Shown in pieces: positions 49,823 to 57,939 of a stretch of 64,000 nt of DNA. The stretch comes from UMGS1590 sp963558655. GTDB taxonomy: Bacteria; Bacillota; Peptococcia; Peptococcales; Peptococcaceae. The notes under the pieces were generated by a model. That model saw only the letters and a list, made by a program, of their open reading frames with translations. It ran no database searches and was not told where the DNA came from. Numbering within the stretch: the first letter of the stretch is position 1; each line of letters opens with the position of its first letter. The stretch lies in NCBI GenBank assembly GCA_963558655.1, contig CAUWHJ010000005.1, forward strand, positions 1 through 64,000. Direction: 5' to 3'. The translations under genes and the position numbers were made by a program.

Positions 49823-50748
49823 TGGGCTGGGTGGCTTGTGGCTTGGCGGTGCTTGTGTGTGCGGGGGTGCTTCTCTGGCGCAGACAGCGTGAACGGGCGC
49901 TGTTTGCACGCTTGAACGCCATGCTGGATGCTGCTATTGATGGCCGTTTTCGGGAAGCGGATTTTGATGAAACGACCCTTTCTGCCTTTGAAAGCCGCCT
50001 GGCGCAGTATTTGCAGGCTGGTGTGGATTCATCGGCACGATTGGCCAAGCAGCATGACCAGATTGCGGGCCTTGTCAGCGATGTGTCGCATCAGACAAAA
50101 ACGCCGGTGGCAAATTTGCGTCTCTATGCCCAGCTTCTTGCAGAAGAACCGCTTTCGCCGAAGGCGCAAACCTGCGCCGAGGTGATTGCCGCACAAAGCG
50201 AAAAACTCGACGAATTGATTGGCGGCTTGGTGAAATCATCGCGTTTGGAAACGGGGATTCTTGCCTTGCATCCGCAGGAGTGTTCGCTGGCGCCGATTGT
50301 GCAGAGCGCGGTGAGCCAGTATGCCGCCAAAGCCGAGGACGCCGGTATCGCGCTTGCGCTTGGCGAAACAACAGGCTGTGCCGTTTGCGATGCCAAGTGG
50401 ACGGAAGAAGCCCTGTGCAACCTGATAGATAACGCCATCAAATATACACCGAGCGGTGGCCATGTGACGGTGGATGTGCAAAACTACGAACTGTTTTGTG
50501 CCATCTGTGTGCGCGATGATGGCGTTGGCATTGATGAAAGCGAACAGGCAAAAATTTTTGCCCGCTTTTACCGTGCGCCCTCTGCCTATGCCAAACCCGG
50601 CGTGGGCATTGGCCTTTACCTGAGCCGACAAATCGCCCAGGGGCAGGGTGGTTATATGAAATGCACCAGCGCGCCTGGTGTGGGCAGCACCTTTGCGTTT
50701 TATCTGCCCACTGCTGCGCCGCTTATGAAAGGAGATTTTCCATGTTAA
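49819..50748 (+). CDS. Sensor histidine kinase
   Basis: 309-310 residues; ATG 49819 overlaps the regulator stop. Only one membrane helix at the extreme N-terminus (about 3-22) and almost no extracellular part, as in intramembrane-sensing BceS-like kinases, which usually have two helices. HisKA with V-S-H-Q-T-K-T-P-V, HATPase with N-L-I-D-N-A-I-K-Y-T-P, D-D-G-V-G-I-D, F-A-R-F-Y-R-A and G-V-G-I-G-L-Y-L. Partner of the preceding regulator. Confidence 0.9.
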   Translation: MMGWVACGLAVLVCAGVLLWRRQRERALFARLNAMLDAAIDGRFREADFDETTLSAFESRLAQYLQAGVDSSARLAKQHDQIAGLVSDVSHQTKTPVANLRLYAQLLAEEPLSPKAQTCAEVIAAQSEKLDELIGGLVKSSRLETGILALHPQECSLAPIVQSAVSQYAAKAEDAGIALALGETTGCAVCDAKWTEEALCNLIDNAIKYTPSGGHVTVDVQNYELFCAICVRDDGVGIDESEQAKIFARFYRAPSAYAKPGVGIGLYLSRQIAQGQGGYMKCTSAPGVGSTFAFYLPTAAPLMKGDFPC

Positions 50749-51101
50749 AACGCTGTGATTATTGCCATAAAGTTTTTGATGGCGAAAAAGGGGACCACTT
50801 TTGTAGCAAAGAATGTGCCGACACCTTTGACGCCTTGGCCAGAGCCGACGCCAGAAAAGCGCGCTTTTTGCTCTATGCCATGGTGCTTGGGCTGATCTGC
50901 ATGGGGGTGGGCACCTTCTTTGTGGGCCGTGAACTTACCGGTGTCGGTGTGCTGCTTGTGGGGCTTGCCTTCATCTTTTGTCCCTTCGCCACACCGAATA
51001 TGATACAGATTTTCGGCTACCAGCGCGCCCGCTTGGTTATCCGCATCGTAGGCGTGGTTGCGCTCGTTTTCGGCGCCTATGTGGGCTGGTTTGCTGCATA
51101 A
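50742..51101 (+). CDS. Small zinc-finger membrane protein
   Basis: 119 residues from ATG 50742, overlapping the kinase stop by 7 bases, with AAAGGAG upstream. N-terminal treble-clef type finger C5-D-Y-C8 ... F-C-S-K-E-C, then three membrane helices (about 40-60, 63-80, 92-116). Resembles DUF2116-like zinc-ribbon membrane proteins. Probably co-expressed with the two-component system; function unknown. Confidence 0.65.
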   Translation: MLKRCDYCHKVFDGEKGDHFCSKECADTFDALARADARKARFLLYAMVLGLICMGVGTFFVGRELTGVGVLLVGLAFIFCPFATPNMIQIFGYQRARLVIRIVGVVALVFGAYVGWFAA

Positions 51102-51215
51102 TAAAAAGACCACTGCGTGATGCAGTGTGAGCAACTCTGCGACAACAAAGCTTTGAGGTTTCCTATTTTGATTTTTCGTTGGACTCTGCGTTGTGTAATT
51201 TTTAGCAAAAGCGGC

Positions 51216-51244
51216 TTGACAGAGAAACACTCTGGTGGTATGAT
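51216..51244 (+). promoter_or_regulatory. Promoter of the infC operon
   Basis: Consensus TTGACA (51216-51221), 17-base spacer, TATGAT (51239-51244). It is about 165 bases before infC, leaving a long leader. Confidence 0.85.
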
Positions 51245-51249
51245 AATAG

Positions 51250-51377
51250 GCGTGCAATAAGCAGAAACCATCCGTTTCTCACCTTCCGCCGCGAGTGGCT
51301 GTTGGTCGCAGTGATTTTAGATAGCGTGTGCTATCCTTATTTTGAGCTGTCAACGGGTGGATTCCACCCGTTTTTTT
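51250..51377 (+). promoter_or_regulatory. infC-rpmI-rplT leader with attenuator
   Basis: The leader ends with the stem ACGGGTGG/CCACCCGT (51353-51360, 51364-51371) and seven T, a terminator just before the infC ribosome binding site. In Firmicutes this operon is commonly regulated by ribosomal protein L20 binding its leader; the layout here fits, but I cannot confirm the L20-binding fold by eye. Confidence 0.7.
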
Positions 51378-51406
51378 ATTGGAAATAACCAACGGAGGTG
51401 ATAACA

Positions 51407-51943
51407 ATCAGCAAGGAATTGCGTGTGAATGAGCAGATTCGCTGCCGTGAGATCCGCGTGATCGATGAGCAGGGAGCGCAGGTTGGTGTGATGAATCCCC
51501 GCGATGCGCTGAAACTTGCCGATGAAAGAGGGCTTGACCTCGTTGAGGTATCTCCTGGTGCGAAACCACCGGTGTGCCGCATTATGGATTATGGCAAGTA
51601 TCGCTACGAACAAAACAAAAAAGAACGCGAAACCCGTAAAAATCAGAAGGTCATCACGATTAAAGAAGTGAAACTTCGTCCAAACATTGAGGACCACGAT
51701 TTTTACACGAAGGTACGCAACGCTGCCAAGTTCCTGGCGGCTGGCGACAAGGTGAAGGTGACGATCATGTTCCGTGGTCGTGAAGTGACCCGTCCGGAAG
51801 CCGGCAAGGAGCTGTGTGACCGCGTTGCCAATGAAGTGGCTGAGGTTGGCAAGGTTGAAAAGCCAGCCAAGGTTGAAGGGCGCAACATGACCATGATGTT
51901 GGTGCCTTTGCGCGAAAAAGATAAAGAAAAGAAATCTGAGTAA
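51407..51943 (+). CDS. infC: Translation initiation factor IF-3
   Basis: 178 residues. Start is probably ATC at 51407 (I-S-K-E-L-R-V-N-E-Q-I-R), 8 bases after GGAGG; the in-frame GTG at 51398 overlaps that ribosome binding site. Non-AUG starts are a known autoregulatory feature of infC. N-domain with L-A-D-E-R-G-L-D-L-V-E-V and C-P..C-R-I-M-D-Y-G-K-Y, C-domain with K-E-V-K-L-R-P-N-I-E-D-H-D and F-R-G-R-E-V. Prevents premature 50S joining and checks start-site pairing. Confidence 0.96.
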   Translation: MSKELRVNEQIRCREIRVIDEQGAQVGVMNPRDALKLADERGLDLVEVSPGAKPPVCRIMDYGKYRYEQNKKERETRKNQKVITIKEVKLRPNIEDHDFYTKVRNAAKFLAAGDKVKVTIMFRGREVTRPEAGKELCDRVANEVAEVGKVEKPAKVEGRNMTMMLVPLREKDKEKKSE

Positions 51944-51961
51944 TTGAGAGGAGAAATTTCC

Positions 51962-52150
51962 ATGCCTAAGATGAAAACCCACAGAGGCGCTGCAAAGCGC
52001 TTTTCCAAGACCGGTACCGGTAAAATTAAGAGAAACCACGGCTACACCAGCCACATTCTCGAAAAGAAGTCCCCTAAGCGTAAACGTAACCTGCGTAAGA
52101 GCGCAATCATGGCTAAGGGCGATTCCAAGCGTCTGAACAAAATGATCTAA
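51962..52150 (+). CDS. rpmI: Ribosomal protein L35 (bL35)
   Basis: 62 residues, M-P-K-M-K-T-H-R-G-A-A-K-R-F followed by H-I-L-E-K-K-S-P-K-R-K-R, the standard bL35 pattern. GAGGAGA precedes ATG 51962. Second gene of the operon, 18 bases after infC. Component of the large ribosomal subunit. Confidence 0.97.
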   Translation: MPKMKTHRGAAKRFSKTGTGKIKRNHGYTSHILEKKSPKRKRNLRKSAIMAKGDSKRLNKMI

Positions 52151-52171
52151 GGATATCGGAGGTAAACATAA

Positions 52172-52525
52172 ATGGCAAGAGTAAAACGCGGTGTTAACAC
52201 CCATAAGAGACATAAAAGAGTATTAAAGCAGGCAAAGGGTTATTTTGGTAATCGTTCCCGTGTCTTCCGTGTTGCTCACGAAGCAGTGATGAAGAGCGGT
52301 CAGTATGCTTACGAACACAGAAGACTGCGTAAGCGCGACTTCCGCAAACTGTGGATTGCTCGTATCAATGCTGGCGCTCGTCAGAACGGCCTCAGCTACA
52401 GCACCCTGATCCATGGTCTCAAGGTTGCTGGTATCGACATCAACAGAAAGATGCTCTCTGAGCTTGCTACCAATGACGCTGCCGCTTTCGCTGATCTTTG
52501 CAAGATCGCAAAGGAAAACGCGTAA
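52172..52525 (+). CDS. rplT: Ribosomal protein L20 (bL20)
   Basis: 117 residues with A-R-V-K-R-G-V..K-R-H-K-R-V-L-K-Q-A-K-G-Y-F-G-N-R-S and R-I-N-A-G-A-R-Q-N-G-L-S-Y-S, the standard bL20 pattern. ATCGGAGG upstream. Needed for early 50S assembly and a probable autogenous repressor of this operon through the leader. Confidence 0.97.
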   Translation: MARVKRGVNTHKRHKRVLKQAKGYFGNRSRVFRVAHEAVMKSGQYAYEHRRLRKRDFRKLWIARINAGARQNGLSYSTLIHGLKVAGIDINRKMLSELATNDAAAFADLCKIAKENA

Positions 52526-52530
52526 TGTTC

Positions 52531-52565
52531 AAAAGGCCTTCTAGCTTCATAGAAGGCCTTTTTTG
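52531..52565 (+). terminator. Terminator of the infC operon
   Basis: AAAAGGCCTTCT pairs perfectly with AGAAGGCCTTTT around an 8-base loop, then further T. Confidence 0.92.
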
Positions 52566-52592
52566 CTATGTTCAGAGAAAGGAAGAATCCTT

Positions 52593-53561
52593 ATGAGCGT
52601 CGGAGAAGAGGTGCTGCGCGCCTTGCGTGAGGCTGATGGGCATTTGTCGGGGCAGGCTTTGGCAGACCGCCTTGGGGTGTCACGCCATGCTGTGTGGAAG
52701 GCGATTGATAAGCTGCGCGGCGAAGGCTACGAAATTGAAGCACGCACCAATATGGGATATCGCCTGGTGGCAGTGGCCGATGCCTTCTCTAAAGAAGGGG
52801 TGGCGGCGTTTTTGCCGCAAGCCGGGGACTGGCATTTGGAATTTCATGCAGAGCTTGGCTCTACCAACGACCGTGCCCGTCAGTTGGCTGAAAATGGTGC
52901 GCCGGCGTGGTCGGTGGTGTTGGCAGGGCGTCAAAGTGCCGGCCGTGGACGACTGGGCAGGAGCTTTTATTCACCGGCATCTGGCGGTATCTACATGAGT
53001 GTGGTGGTGCGGCCGACGTGTGATGTGCGTGAGGCCAATATGCTTACGCTGGCTGCTGCGGCAGCGGTGGCTGAGAGCGTGGAAGCAGTTTGCGACCGTA
53101 GTGTGGGCATTAAATGGGTCAACGATTGCTTCCTTGATGGGCGCAAATTTTGCGGTATTCTCACAGAAGCGGCTGTGGGCGTGGAGGAACAGTGTCTGCG
53201 CTATGCAGTGGTGGGCATTGGCATCAATGTGGCAGCGCCGGAAGGCGGCTATCCGCCGGAGCTTTCGGAGGTTGTTACAAGCATTTATGAAACGCCGCCG
53301 CAAGGCGAGGTACGCAATCGTCTGGCTGCTGAGGTGCTGCGCCGGTTCCGTGCTTATGCCGAGGATTTACCAGCGCGGCAATATATGGAAAGCTATCGCA
53401 AGCATCTCTTTGTGATTGGGCGCAATGTGCGTTTGGTGCGCGGGCAAACGAGCGAAGAAGTGCGTGTGCTGGCACTTGCTGATGATGGTTCTCTTGTGGT
53501 GCAAGGTGCTGATGGCGAAACAAAAACAGTGGCTTCAGGCGAAGTGAGCCTGCGTTTCTAG
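52593..53561 (+). CDS. birA: Bifunctional biotin ligase/biotin operon repressor
   Basis: 322 residues from ATG 52593. N-terminal winged helix-turn-helix (G-Q-A-L-A-D-R-L-G-V-S-R-H-A-V-W-K), central ligase domain with S-T-N-D-R-A, G-R-Q-S-A-G-R-G-R-L-G-R biotin/AMP loop, K-W-V-N-D and G-I-G-I-N-V, and a C-terminal SH3-like domain. Attaches biotin to carboxylase carrier proteins; the HTH indicates biotin-dependent repression. First gene of a run of closely spaced genes to 56168. Confidence 0.95.
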   Translation: MSVGEEVLRALREADGHLSGQALADRLGVSRHAVWKAIDKLRGEGYEIEARTNMGYRLVAVADAFSKEGVAAFLPQAGDWHLEFHAELGSTNDRARQLAENGAPAWSVVLAGRQSAGRGRLGRSFYSPASGGIYMSVVVRPTCDVREANMLTLAAAAAVAESVEAVCDRSVGIKWVNDCFLDGRKFCGILTEAAVGVEEQCLRYAVVGIGINVAAPEGGYPPELSEVVTSIYETPPQGEVRNRLAAEVLRRFRAYAEDLPARQYMESYRKHLFVIGRNVRLVRGQTSEEVRVLALADDGSLVVQGADGETKTVASGEVSLRF

Positions 53562-53578
53562 TGGAAGGAGATCGGACT

Positions 53579-54076
53579 ATGAACGAGAATACCTTACGTT
53601 GTAAAAAATATCTCGATAACTTTGGTTTCGGCGAACGTGTGCGTGAGTTTGAAGCGGGCGCAACCGCTACGGTGCCTTTGGCGGCAGCCACGCTTGGCTG
53701 TGAAGAAGCGCAGATTGCCAAAAGCATGAGTTTCAAAACGCCGGAAGGCGGTGCGCTCATCATTGTGACTGCTGGTGATGGCAAAATCAACAGTGGTATG
53801 TTCAAACGACAATTCGGCTTCAAGGCCAGTATGCTCAAAGGCGACGATGTGCAAGCGCTGACGGGGCATCCTATTGGCGGTGTGTGCCCATTTGCGCTGC
53901 CGGAGGACGTGCCGGTGTATCTGGATGTATCCATGCAGCGATTTGACATCATTCATCCGGCGTGCGGCAGCCCGGCGAGCATGGTAACACTGACACCGGA
54001 AGAGCTTGCTGCCTGCTCTCGCACAGCAGGCTGGGTGGATGTGTGCAAAGGCTGGCGAGAGGAGGAGCAGGCATGA
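53579..54076 (+). CDS. YbaK/EbsC family aminoacyl-tRNA deacylase
   Basis: 165 residues from ATG 53579 (AAGGAG upstream). YbaK domain throughout: A-K-S-M-S-F-K, catalytic-type lysine, then I-V-T-A-G-D-G-K-I-N, and the G-G-V-C-P-F loop. Enzymes of this superfamily hydrolyse mischarged tRNAs in trans (for example prolyl-tRNA editing relatives). Overlaps the patatin-like gene by 4 bases (ATGA). The exact tRNA substrate is unknown; a second, YbaK-proper paralogue lies at 54930. Confidence 0.88.
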   Translation: MNENTLRCKKYLDNFGFGERVREFEAGATATVPLAAATLGCEEAQIAKSMSFKTPEGGALIIVTAGDGKINSGMFKRQFGFKASMLKGDDVQALTGHPIGGVCPFALPEDVPVYLDVSMQRFDIIHPACGSPASMVTLTPEELAACSRTAGWVDVCKGWREEEQA

Positions 54077-54933
54077 AAACAGGGCTTGTCATTGAAGGCG
54101 GCGGCTTACGCAGCGCTTTTGGCTTTGGGGTGTTGCAGAGCTGGTGCGGGCAGGGCATTACTTTCCCTTACACTGCGGCAGTGAACATGAGCGCTCTGGC
54201 GGCCTGCTATTACAGAAGTGGTCAGGCCGATGCCTTGGAAGCAGTTTTTGGCGATTATTTTGAAGCGCACGGCGAGCTTAGCCCTTTGGCGGCGCTGAAA
54301 GGTGAGCACGCTCTTGATGCTCCGGCATTTGTGGAGGAAGCGTTGAGCGCACATCCTTTGGCGATGGAGGCTTTTGCAGGTGCAACCACCCGTTTGGAAG
54401 TGGCAACCACCCGTTCCGACAACGGCGATGGCATTTTCTGGCGGCTGGATCGTGTGAGCGAAGCAAAACATCTGCGTCAATTTCTGCGTGCCGGCACCAC
54501 CTTCCCTGGTATGGGCGAAGCGGTGCAGCTTGTGGAACGCAGTTATTTTGATGGCAGCATGGCCGAACCGCTGCCAGTGAGCCACGCTCTGGCAGAAGGT
54601 TGCGACCGTTTGGTGGTTATTTTGACCCACATGACAACCTACACCATGCCGCGTCCACACCTTTCGCCAAAACTGGCGTTGGCGCTTTCTGATGTACCAA
54701 TGACGCGCAACGTGTATCTTTTAAGCCATCTGCATTATAATCGTGAGCTTTCCAAACTCCACGCTCTTGAAGCGGAAGGACGTGCCCTGGTGATTGCGCC
54801 GGTTGTGGAAAGCACCAGCTTGCATCGCTACGGCGTGAGCCGCTCTGCCGCTGCGGAATTTTACGGCGAAGGTTTGCGCTTAGGGCAGGCTGCTTGTGCG
54901 CGTGTGCAGCGCTTCTTGGAGGAAGGACAATGA
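54073..54933 (+). CDS. Patatin-like phospholipase family protein with altered nucleophile elbow
   Basis: 286 residues from ATG 54073. Oxyanion loop G-G-G-L-R (about 9-13) and the D-G-S motif (V-E-R-S-Y-F-D-G-S, near residue 158) fit bacterial patatins of the YjjU group. The usual G-x-S-x-G around the nucleophile is N-M-S-A-L at S40, so both glycines are lost. Family members hydrolyse acyl chains of phospholipids. Activity here is uncertain. Overlaps neighbours on both sides by 4 bases, hence one operon with the two YbaK-like genes. Confidence 0.82.
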   Translation: MKTGLVIEGGGLRSAFGFGVLQSWCGQGITFPYTAAVNMSALAACYYRSGQADALEAVFGDYFEAHGELSPLAALKGEHALDAPAFVEEALSAHPLAMEAFAGATTRLEVATTRSDNGDGIFWRLDRVSEAKHLRQFLRAGTTFPGMGEAVQLVERSYFDGSMAEPLPVSHALAEGCDRLVVILTHMTTYTMPRPHLSPKLALALSDVPMTRNVYLLSHLHYNRELSKLHALEAEGRALVIAPVVESTSLHRYGVSRSAAAEFYGEGLRLGQAACARVQRFLEEGQ

Positions 54934-55424
54934 GCAAGGACAAGGAAAAGAAAACCAATGCCATGCGTATGGTGGAACGTGCCAAAGTAAGCTACAATGT
55001 CTACCACTACGCTTGGAAAGAGGATGCTCTCGATGCCGTGCACGCTGCCGCCGAGTTGGCGCGGCCGGTTGACCAGGTGTTTAAGACCCTTGTTGCGGTG
55101 GGCGATAAAACTGGCCCAGTGGTGGGCGTTATTCCGTCTCATCTGGAGCTTGACCTCAAAAAATTCGCCCGTGCCAGCGGCAACAAACGTGTGGAAATGC
55201 TCCATCTTAAAGACCTCGAAAAAACCACCGGCTATATTCGTGGTGGCTGTTCGCCGATTGGCATGAAAAAAGACTATCCCACCTACGTTGGGCAGGAGAT
55301 TGAGAACATCGAAGAAATTCTCGTTTCTGCCGGTCGCCGTGGCACACAGATAGGGCTGGCGACAGCGGATTTTCTTGCTGTTACCGGCGCTGTTGTTTGC
55401 GACATCACCAAAGATCACGACTAA
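54930..55424 (+). CDS. Cys-tRNA(Pro) deacylase, YbaK family
   Basis: 164 residues from ATG 54930. V-F-K-T-L-V-A-V-G-D, G-Y-I-R-G-G-C-S-P-I-G-M-K-K and the G-R-R-G-T-Q-I-G-L segment are typical of YbaK proper, which removes cysteine from tRNA(Pro) misloaded by prolyl-tRNA synthetase. The catalytic lysine region V-F-K-T is intact. Start overlaps the patatin-like stop (ATGA). Confidence 0.92.
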   Translation: MSKDKEKKTNAMRMVERAKVSYNVYHYAWKEDALDAVHAAAELARPVDQVFKTLVAVGDKTGPVVGVIPSHLELDLKKFARASGNKRVEMLHLKDLEKTTGYIRGGCSPIGMKKDYPTYVGQEIENIEEILVSAGRRGTQIGLATADFLAVTGAVVCDITKDHD

Positions 55425-55436
55425 GGAGGCATTCCC

Positions 55437-56168
55437 ATGGCTAACATTGTCATCACCGGCGGTACCCGTGGCATCGGCGCTGCTATCGTGCGGATGCTTG
55501 CGCGTGACGGGCATCGCATTTGTTTCCTTTATAAAGAAAGTATTGAAATTGCACACAGCCTGAGCCGTGTGCTTCAGGCCGAAGGCTGCGATGTTGTTGG
55601 CGTGCAGTGCGATATTCGCTATTCGGCACAGGTGCAGAGCGCATTTGAGCAGATTCTGACAAACTGGGAAAGCGTTGACGTGCTCATCAACGATGCCGGC
55701 GTCAGCTATAGCGGTCTTTTGCAAGATATGATGGACGCCGAATGGCATGACCTCTTTGACACTAACGTGCATGGTGCTTTTTACTGCACCCGTGCGGTCT
55801 TGCCAAGCATGATTACCCAGCAGAAAGGTGTTATCATCAACATCAGTTCCATCTGGGGCAGCCATCCAGCCGCTTGCGAAGTTGGGTACAGCGCCACCAA
55901 AGGCGCCATCGACGCCTTTACCCGTTCTCTTGCAGAAGAAGTGGCGTATAGCGGCATTCGTGTCAACGCCATTGCGCCGGGTGTTGTTCATACCGACATG
56001 GTTGAACAACTTGGCGAAGAAACCAACGCCGTTCTGCACGAAGAAATCCCCATGGGTCGTTATGCCAATCCGGAAGAAATCGCCGGCCTTGTGCGCTATC
56101 TCATCAGCGACGATGCCAGCTATGTGACGGGCCAGATTATCACCATGGCCGGTGGCTTTGTGATTTAG
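55437..56168 (+). CDS. Short-chain dehydrogenase/reductase, FabG-like
   Basis: 243 residues behind AAGGAGG. Rossmann motif T-G-G-T-R-G-I-G, N-D-A-G-V, catalytic serine in N-I-S-S-I-W-G and Y-S-A-T-K-G, C-terminal G-Q-I-I-T-M-A-G-G. Length and motifs match 3-oxoacyl-ACP reductases, but lack of other fatty acid synthesis genes nearby leaves the substrate open. NADPH use is not decided by the visible sequence. Last gene of the birA-to-SDR run. Confidence 0.88.
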   Translation: MANIVITGGTRGIGAAIVRMLARDGHRICFLYKESIEIAHSLSRVLQAEGCDVVGVQCDIRYSAQVQSAFEQILTNWESVDVLINDAGVSYSGLLQDMMDAEWHDLFDTNVHGAFYCTRAVLPSMITQQKGVIINISSIWGSHPAACEVGYSATKGAIDAFTRSLAEEVAYSGIRVNAIAPGVVHTDMVEQLGEETNAVLHEEIPMGRYANPEEIAGLVRYLISDDASYVTGQIITMAGGFVI

Positions 56169-56214
56169 GCGAGGCATCTTCTGTTACGCAGCCATAAACA
56201 GTTATACATCACAA

Positions 56215-56258
56215 ACAGCACAACGCCGTAAGCAAGGGGGCTTACGGCGTTGTGCTGT
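56215..56258. terminator. Strong bidirectional terminator between convergent genes
   Basis: 19-bp stem ACAGCACAACGCCGTAAGC/GCTTACGGCGTTGTGCTGT. T-runs occur on the right; it serves the SDR gene and the reverse ABC permease. Confidence 0.92.
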
Positions 56259-56944
56259 TATTTCTTTTCAAGCTGTTGGCTGCCACGTTTCAGGGCGAAG
56301 AAGGTGCCAATGCCTGCGAGGACGATGGCGAGCAGTATGGTGAGGAGGCTGTCGCTTTTGGCATCGGTGCCGGCGAGGATAAACTGGCGCAGGTAGCAGA
56401 GGAGGATGCTGGAAATGAGGGTGAGAATCATGGATTTGCGCCAGAGGGCAAGGGCGAAGGTACACATACCCAGGGCGCAGAAGAGTAACGTGGCCTTGAG
56501 GGCGCTTGCTGCCCAGCTCGCCAGCACGGCGGTGGTGAAGGTGTCTTCGATGAGCTGGGTGTGCTGGCTGACGATGACTAAGAAGCCGCCGCAGACGCAA
56601 AAACCGAGCGCCAGCGCCAGAAAGACAGTGAGGGTGATGAGGCATAGTTTTGCGAGAAGAATTTTCTGGCGGGATACCGGATAGGTGAAGAGCACAAGAA
56701 TGGTGCGGTTTTGGTATTCGTTCAGCACATAAACGACAACGAGCACGGCGTAGAGAATGATGTAGTAAAAGTTAAACACAATGCCAATCATCTGAAAGGC
56801 GGTGTCGTAGGTGTGGTCTGTCATGTCGTTGAGGCCGATGTAGCTAAAAAGCATGGCACATCCCCAGCCCAGCAAGGAGACGATAAGATAAAGGGTGATA
56901 CCGGCTTTTTTCAGCTCCAGGCGCATAAGATGGCGTAAGGTCAT
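56258..56944 (-). CDS. ABC-2 type permease of a bacitracin/lantibiotic-type transporter
   Basis: 228 residues, six membrane helices (about 15-35, 50-72, 100-124, 140-162, 168-190, 200-220). E-Y-Q-N-R-T-I-L-V-L-F-T-Y-P-V-S-R before the third helix is typical of ABC-2 membrane subunits with BcrB-like size. Overlaps the upstream ATPase gene by 4 bases. Likely part of a self-protection or antimicrobial peptide resistance pump. Confidence 0.85.
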   Translation of the reverse strand: MTLRHLMRLELKKAGITLYLIVSLLGWGCAMLFSYIGLNDMTDHTYDTAFQMIGIVFNFYYIILYAVLVVVYVLNEYQNRTILVLFTYPVSRQKILLAKLCLITLTVFLALALGFCVCGGFLVIVSQHTQLIEDTFTTAVLASWAASALKATLLFCALGMCTFALALWRKSMILTLISSILLCYLRQFILAGTDAKSDSLLTILLAIVLAGIGTFFALKRGSQQLEKK

Positions 56945-57864
56945 TGTGCATCGCCCCCTTTTTTGCCGGTGCGTTGGAAGAAATAATCTTCCAGCGTGGC
57001 TTCACGGCGCCAGATGCCGTCAATGGCAAGGCCGGCTTCGGTGAAACAGCGCACGATGTCGCGCACGGCGCAGGTGTCGTCGTAGATTTCCAGAGTGCCG
57101 TTTTGGCGCAGCGAAAACTGCCCGATGCCAAGATTGTGGGCGAGCAGGTGAGCGGCGCGCGCTGGGTTGTCCACGTTGGTTTCGATGTAGCCGCTGCGGC
57201 GTTTGTGAATGTCGGCGAGCGCAACTTCTTCAAGCAGGCACCCATCTTGAAGAATACCAATGGTGTCGCAGGTTTGCTCCAGCTCAGCAAGGATATGGCT
57301 GGAAATGAAAAGGGTGGTGCCGTAATCGGTGGCCAAATGCCTGAAAAGCGCACGCATTTCACGAATCCCATCGGGGTCAAGGGCGTTGATAGGTTCGTCT
57401 AAAATAAGCAGGGCTGGCTTGGCGAGCATGGCTCGAGCGATGGCCAAGCGCTGTTTCATGCCCATGGAAAACTGGCTCACACGTTTTTCTGCGGCATCTG
57501 CCAGGCCGCAGAGGTCGAGCACTTCGGCGATGCGGGCTTTGTTGGGATAGCCCATGTATTCGCAGTGTAAGTCCAAATTGTCGCGGGCGCTCAGGCGTTC
57601 GTAGAAAGTGGGCTGTTCGATGATGCTGCCAATGCGTGCCAGCGTTTTCGGATCGCCGGGGTGTATTTTTTCACCAAAGAGGAAAATTTCACCGTCATCG
57701 GCAGGAGAAAGCCCCACTAAGAGCTTCATGAGGGTGCTTTTGCCGGCGCCGTTGGGGCCGACACAGCCGTAAATTTCGCCTTGGCGTACATGGAGATCAA
57801 CAGCGTTCAAGGCGTGTTTACTGCCATACGTTTTGGTCAGTTGGTGCGTTTCAATGATATACAT
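56941..57864 (-). CDS. BcrA-like ABC transporter ATPase
   Basis: 307 residues. Walker A G-P-N-G-A-G-K-S-T, Q-loop I-I-E-Q-P-T-F-Y, signature F-S-M-G-M-K-Q-R-L, Walker B L-L-I-L-D-E-P-I-N-A-L-D-P, H-loop S-S-H-I-L-A-E-L. The L-D-P-D-G-I-R-E-M-R form is characteristic of BcrA and lantibiotic immunity ATPases. Followed by its permease; preceded by a two-component system on the same strand. Confidence 0.92.
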   Translation of the reverse strand: MYIIETHQLTKTYGSKHALNAVDLHVRQGEIYGCVGPNGAGKSTLMKLLVGLSPADDGEIFLFGEKIHPGDPKTLARIGSIIEQPTFYERLSARDNLDLHCEYMGYPNKARIAEVLDLCGLADAAEKRVSQFSMGMKQRLAIARAMLAKPALLILDEPINALDPDGIREMRALFRHLATDYGTTLFISSHILAELEQTCDTIGILQDGCLLEEVALADIHKRRSGYIETNVDNPARAAHLLAHNLGIGQFSLRQNGTLEIYDDTCAVRDIVRCFTEAGLAIDGIWRREATLEDYFFQRTGKKGGDAQ

Positions 57865-57939
57865 GGTGGTTCGCTCCTTTCTGACCTTTAGTATAGGCGA
57901 GGGTTGTCGCTTTTTTCTTGCGAAATGCTCACGATTTTC

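Noticed and set aside
51110..51130. CACTGC/GCAGTG hairpin after the small zinc-finger membrane protein as a terminator
   Set aside because: Short 6-bp stem with no T-run on the forward strand.
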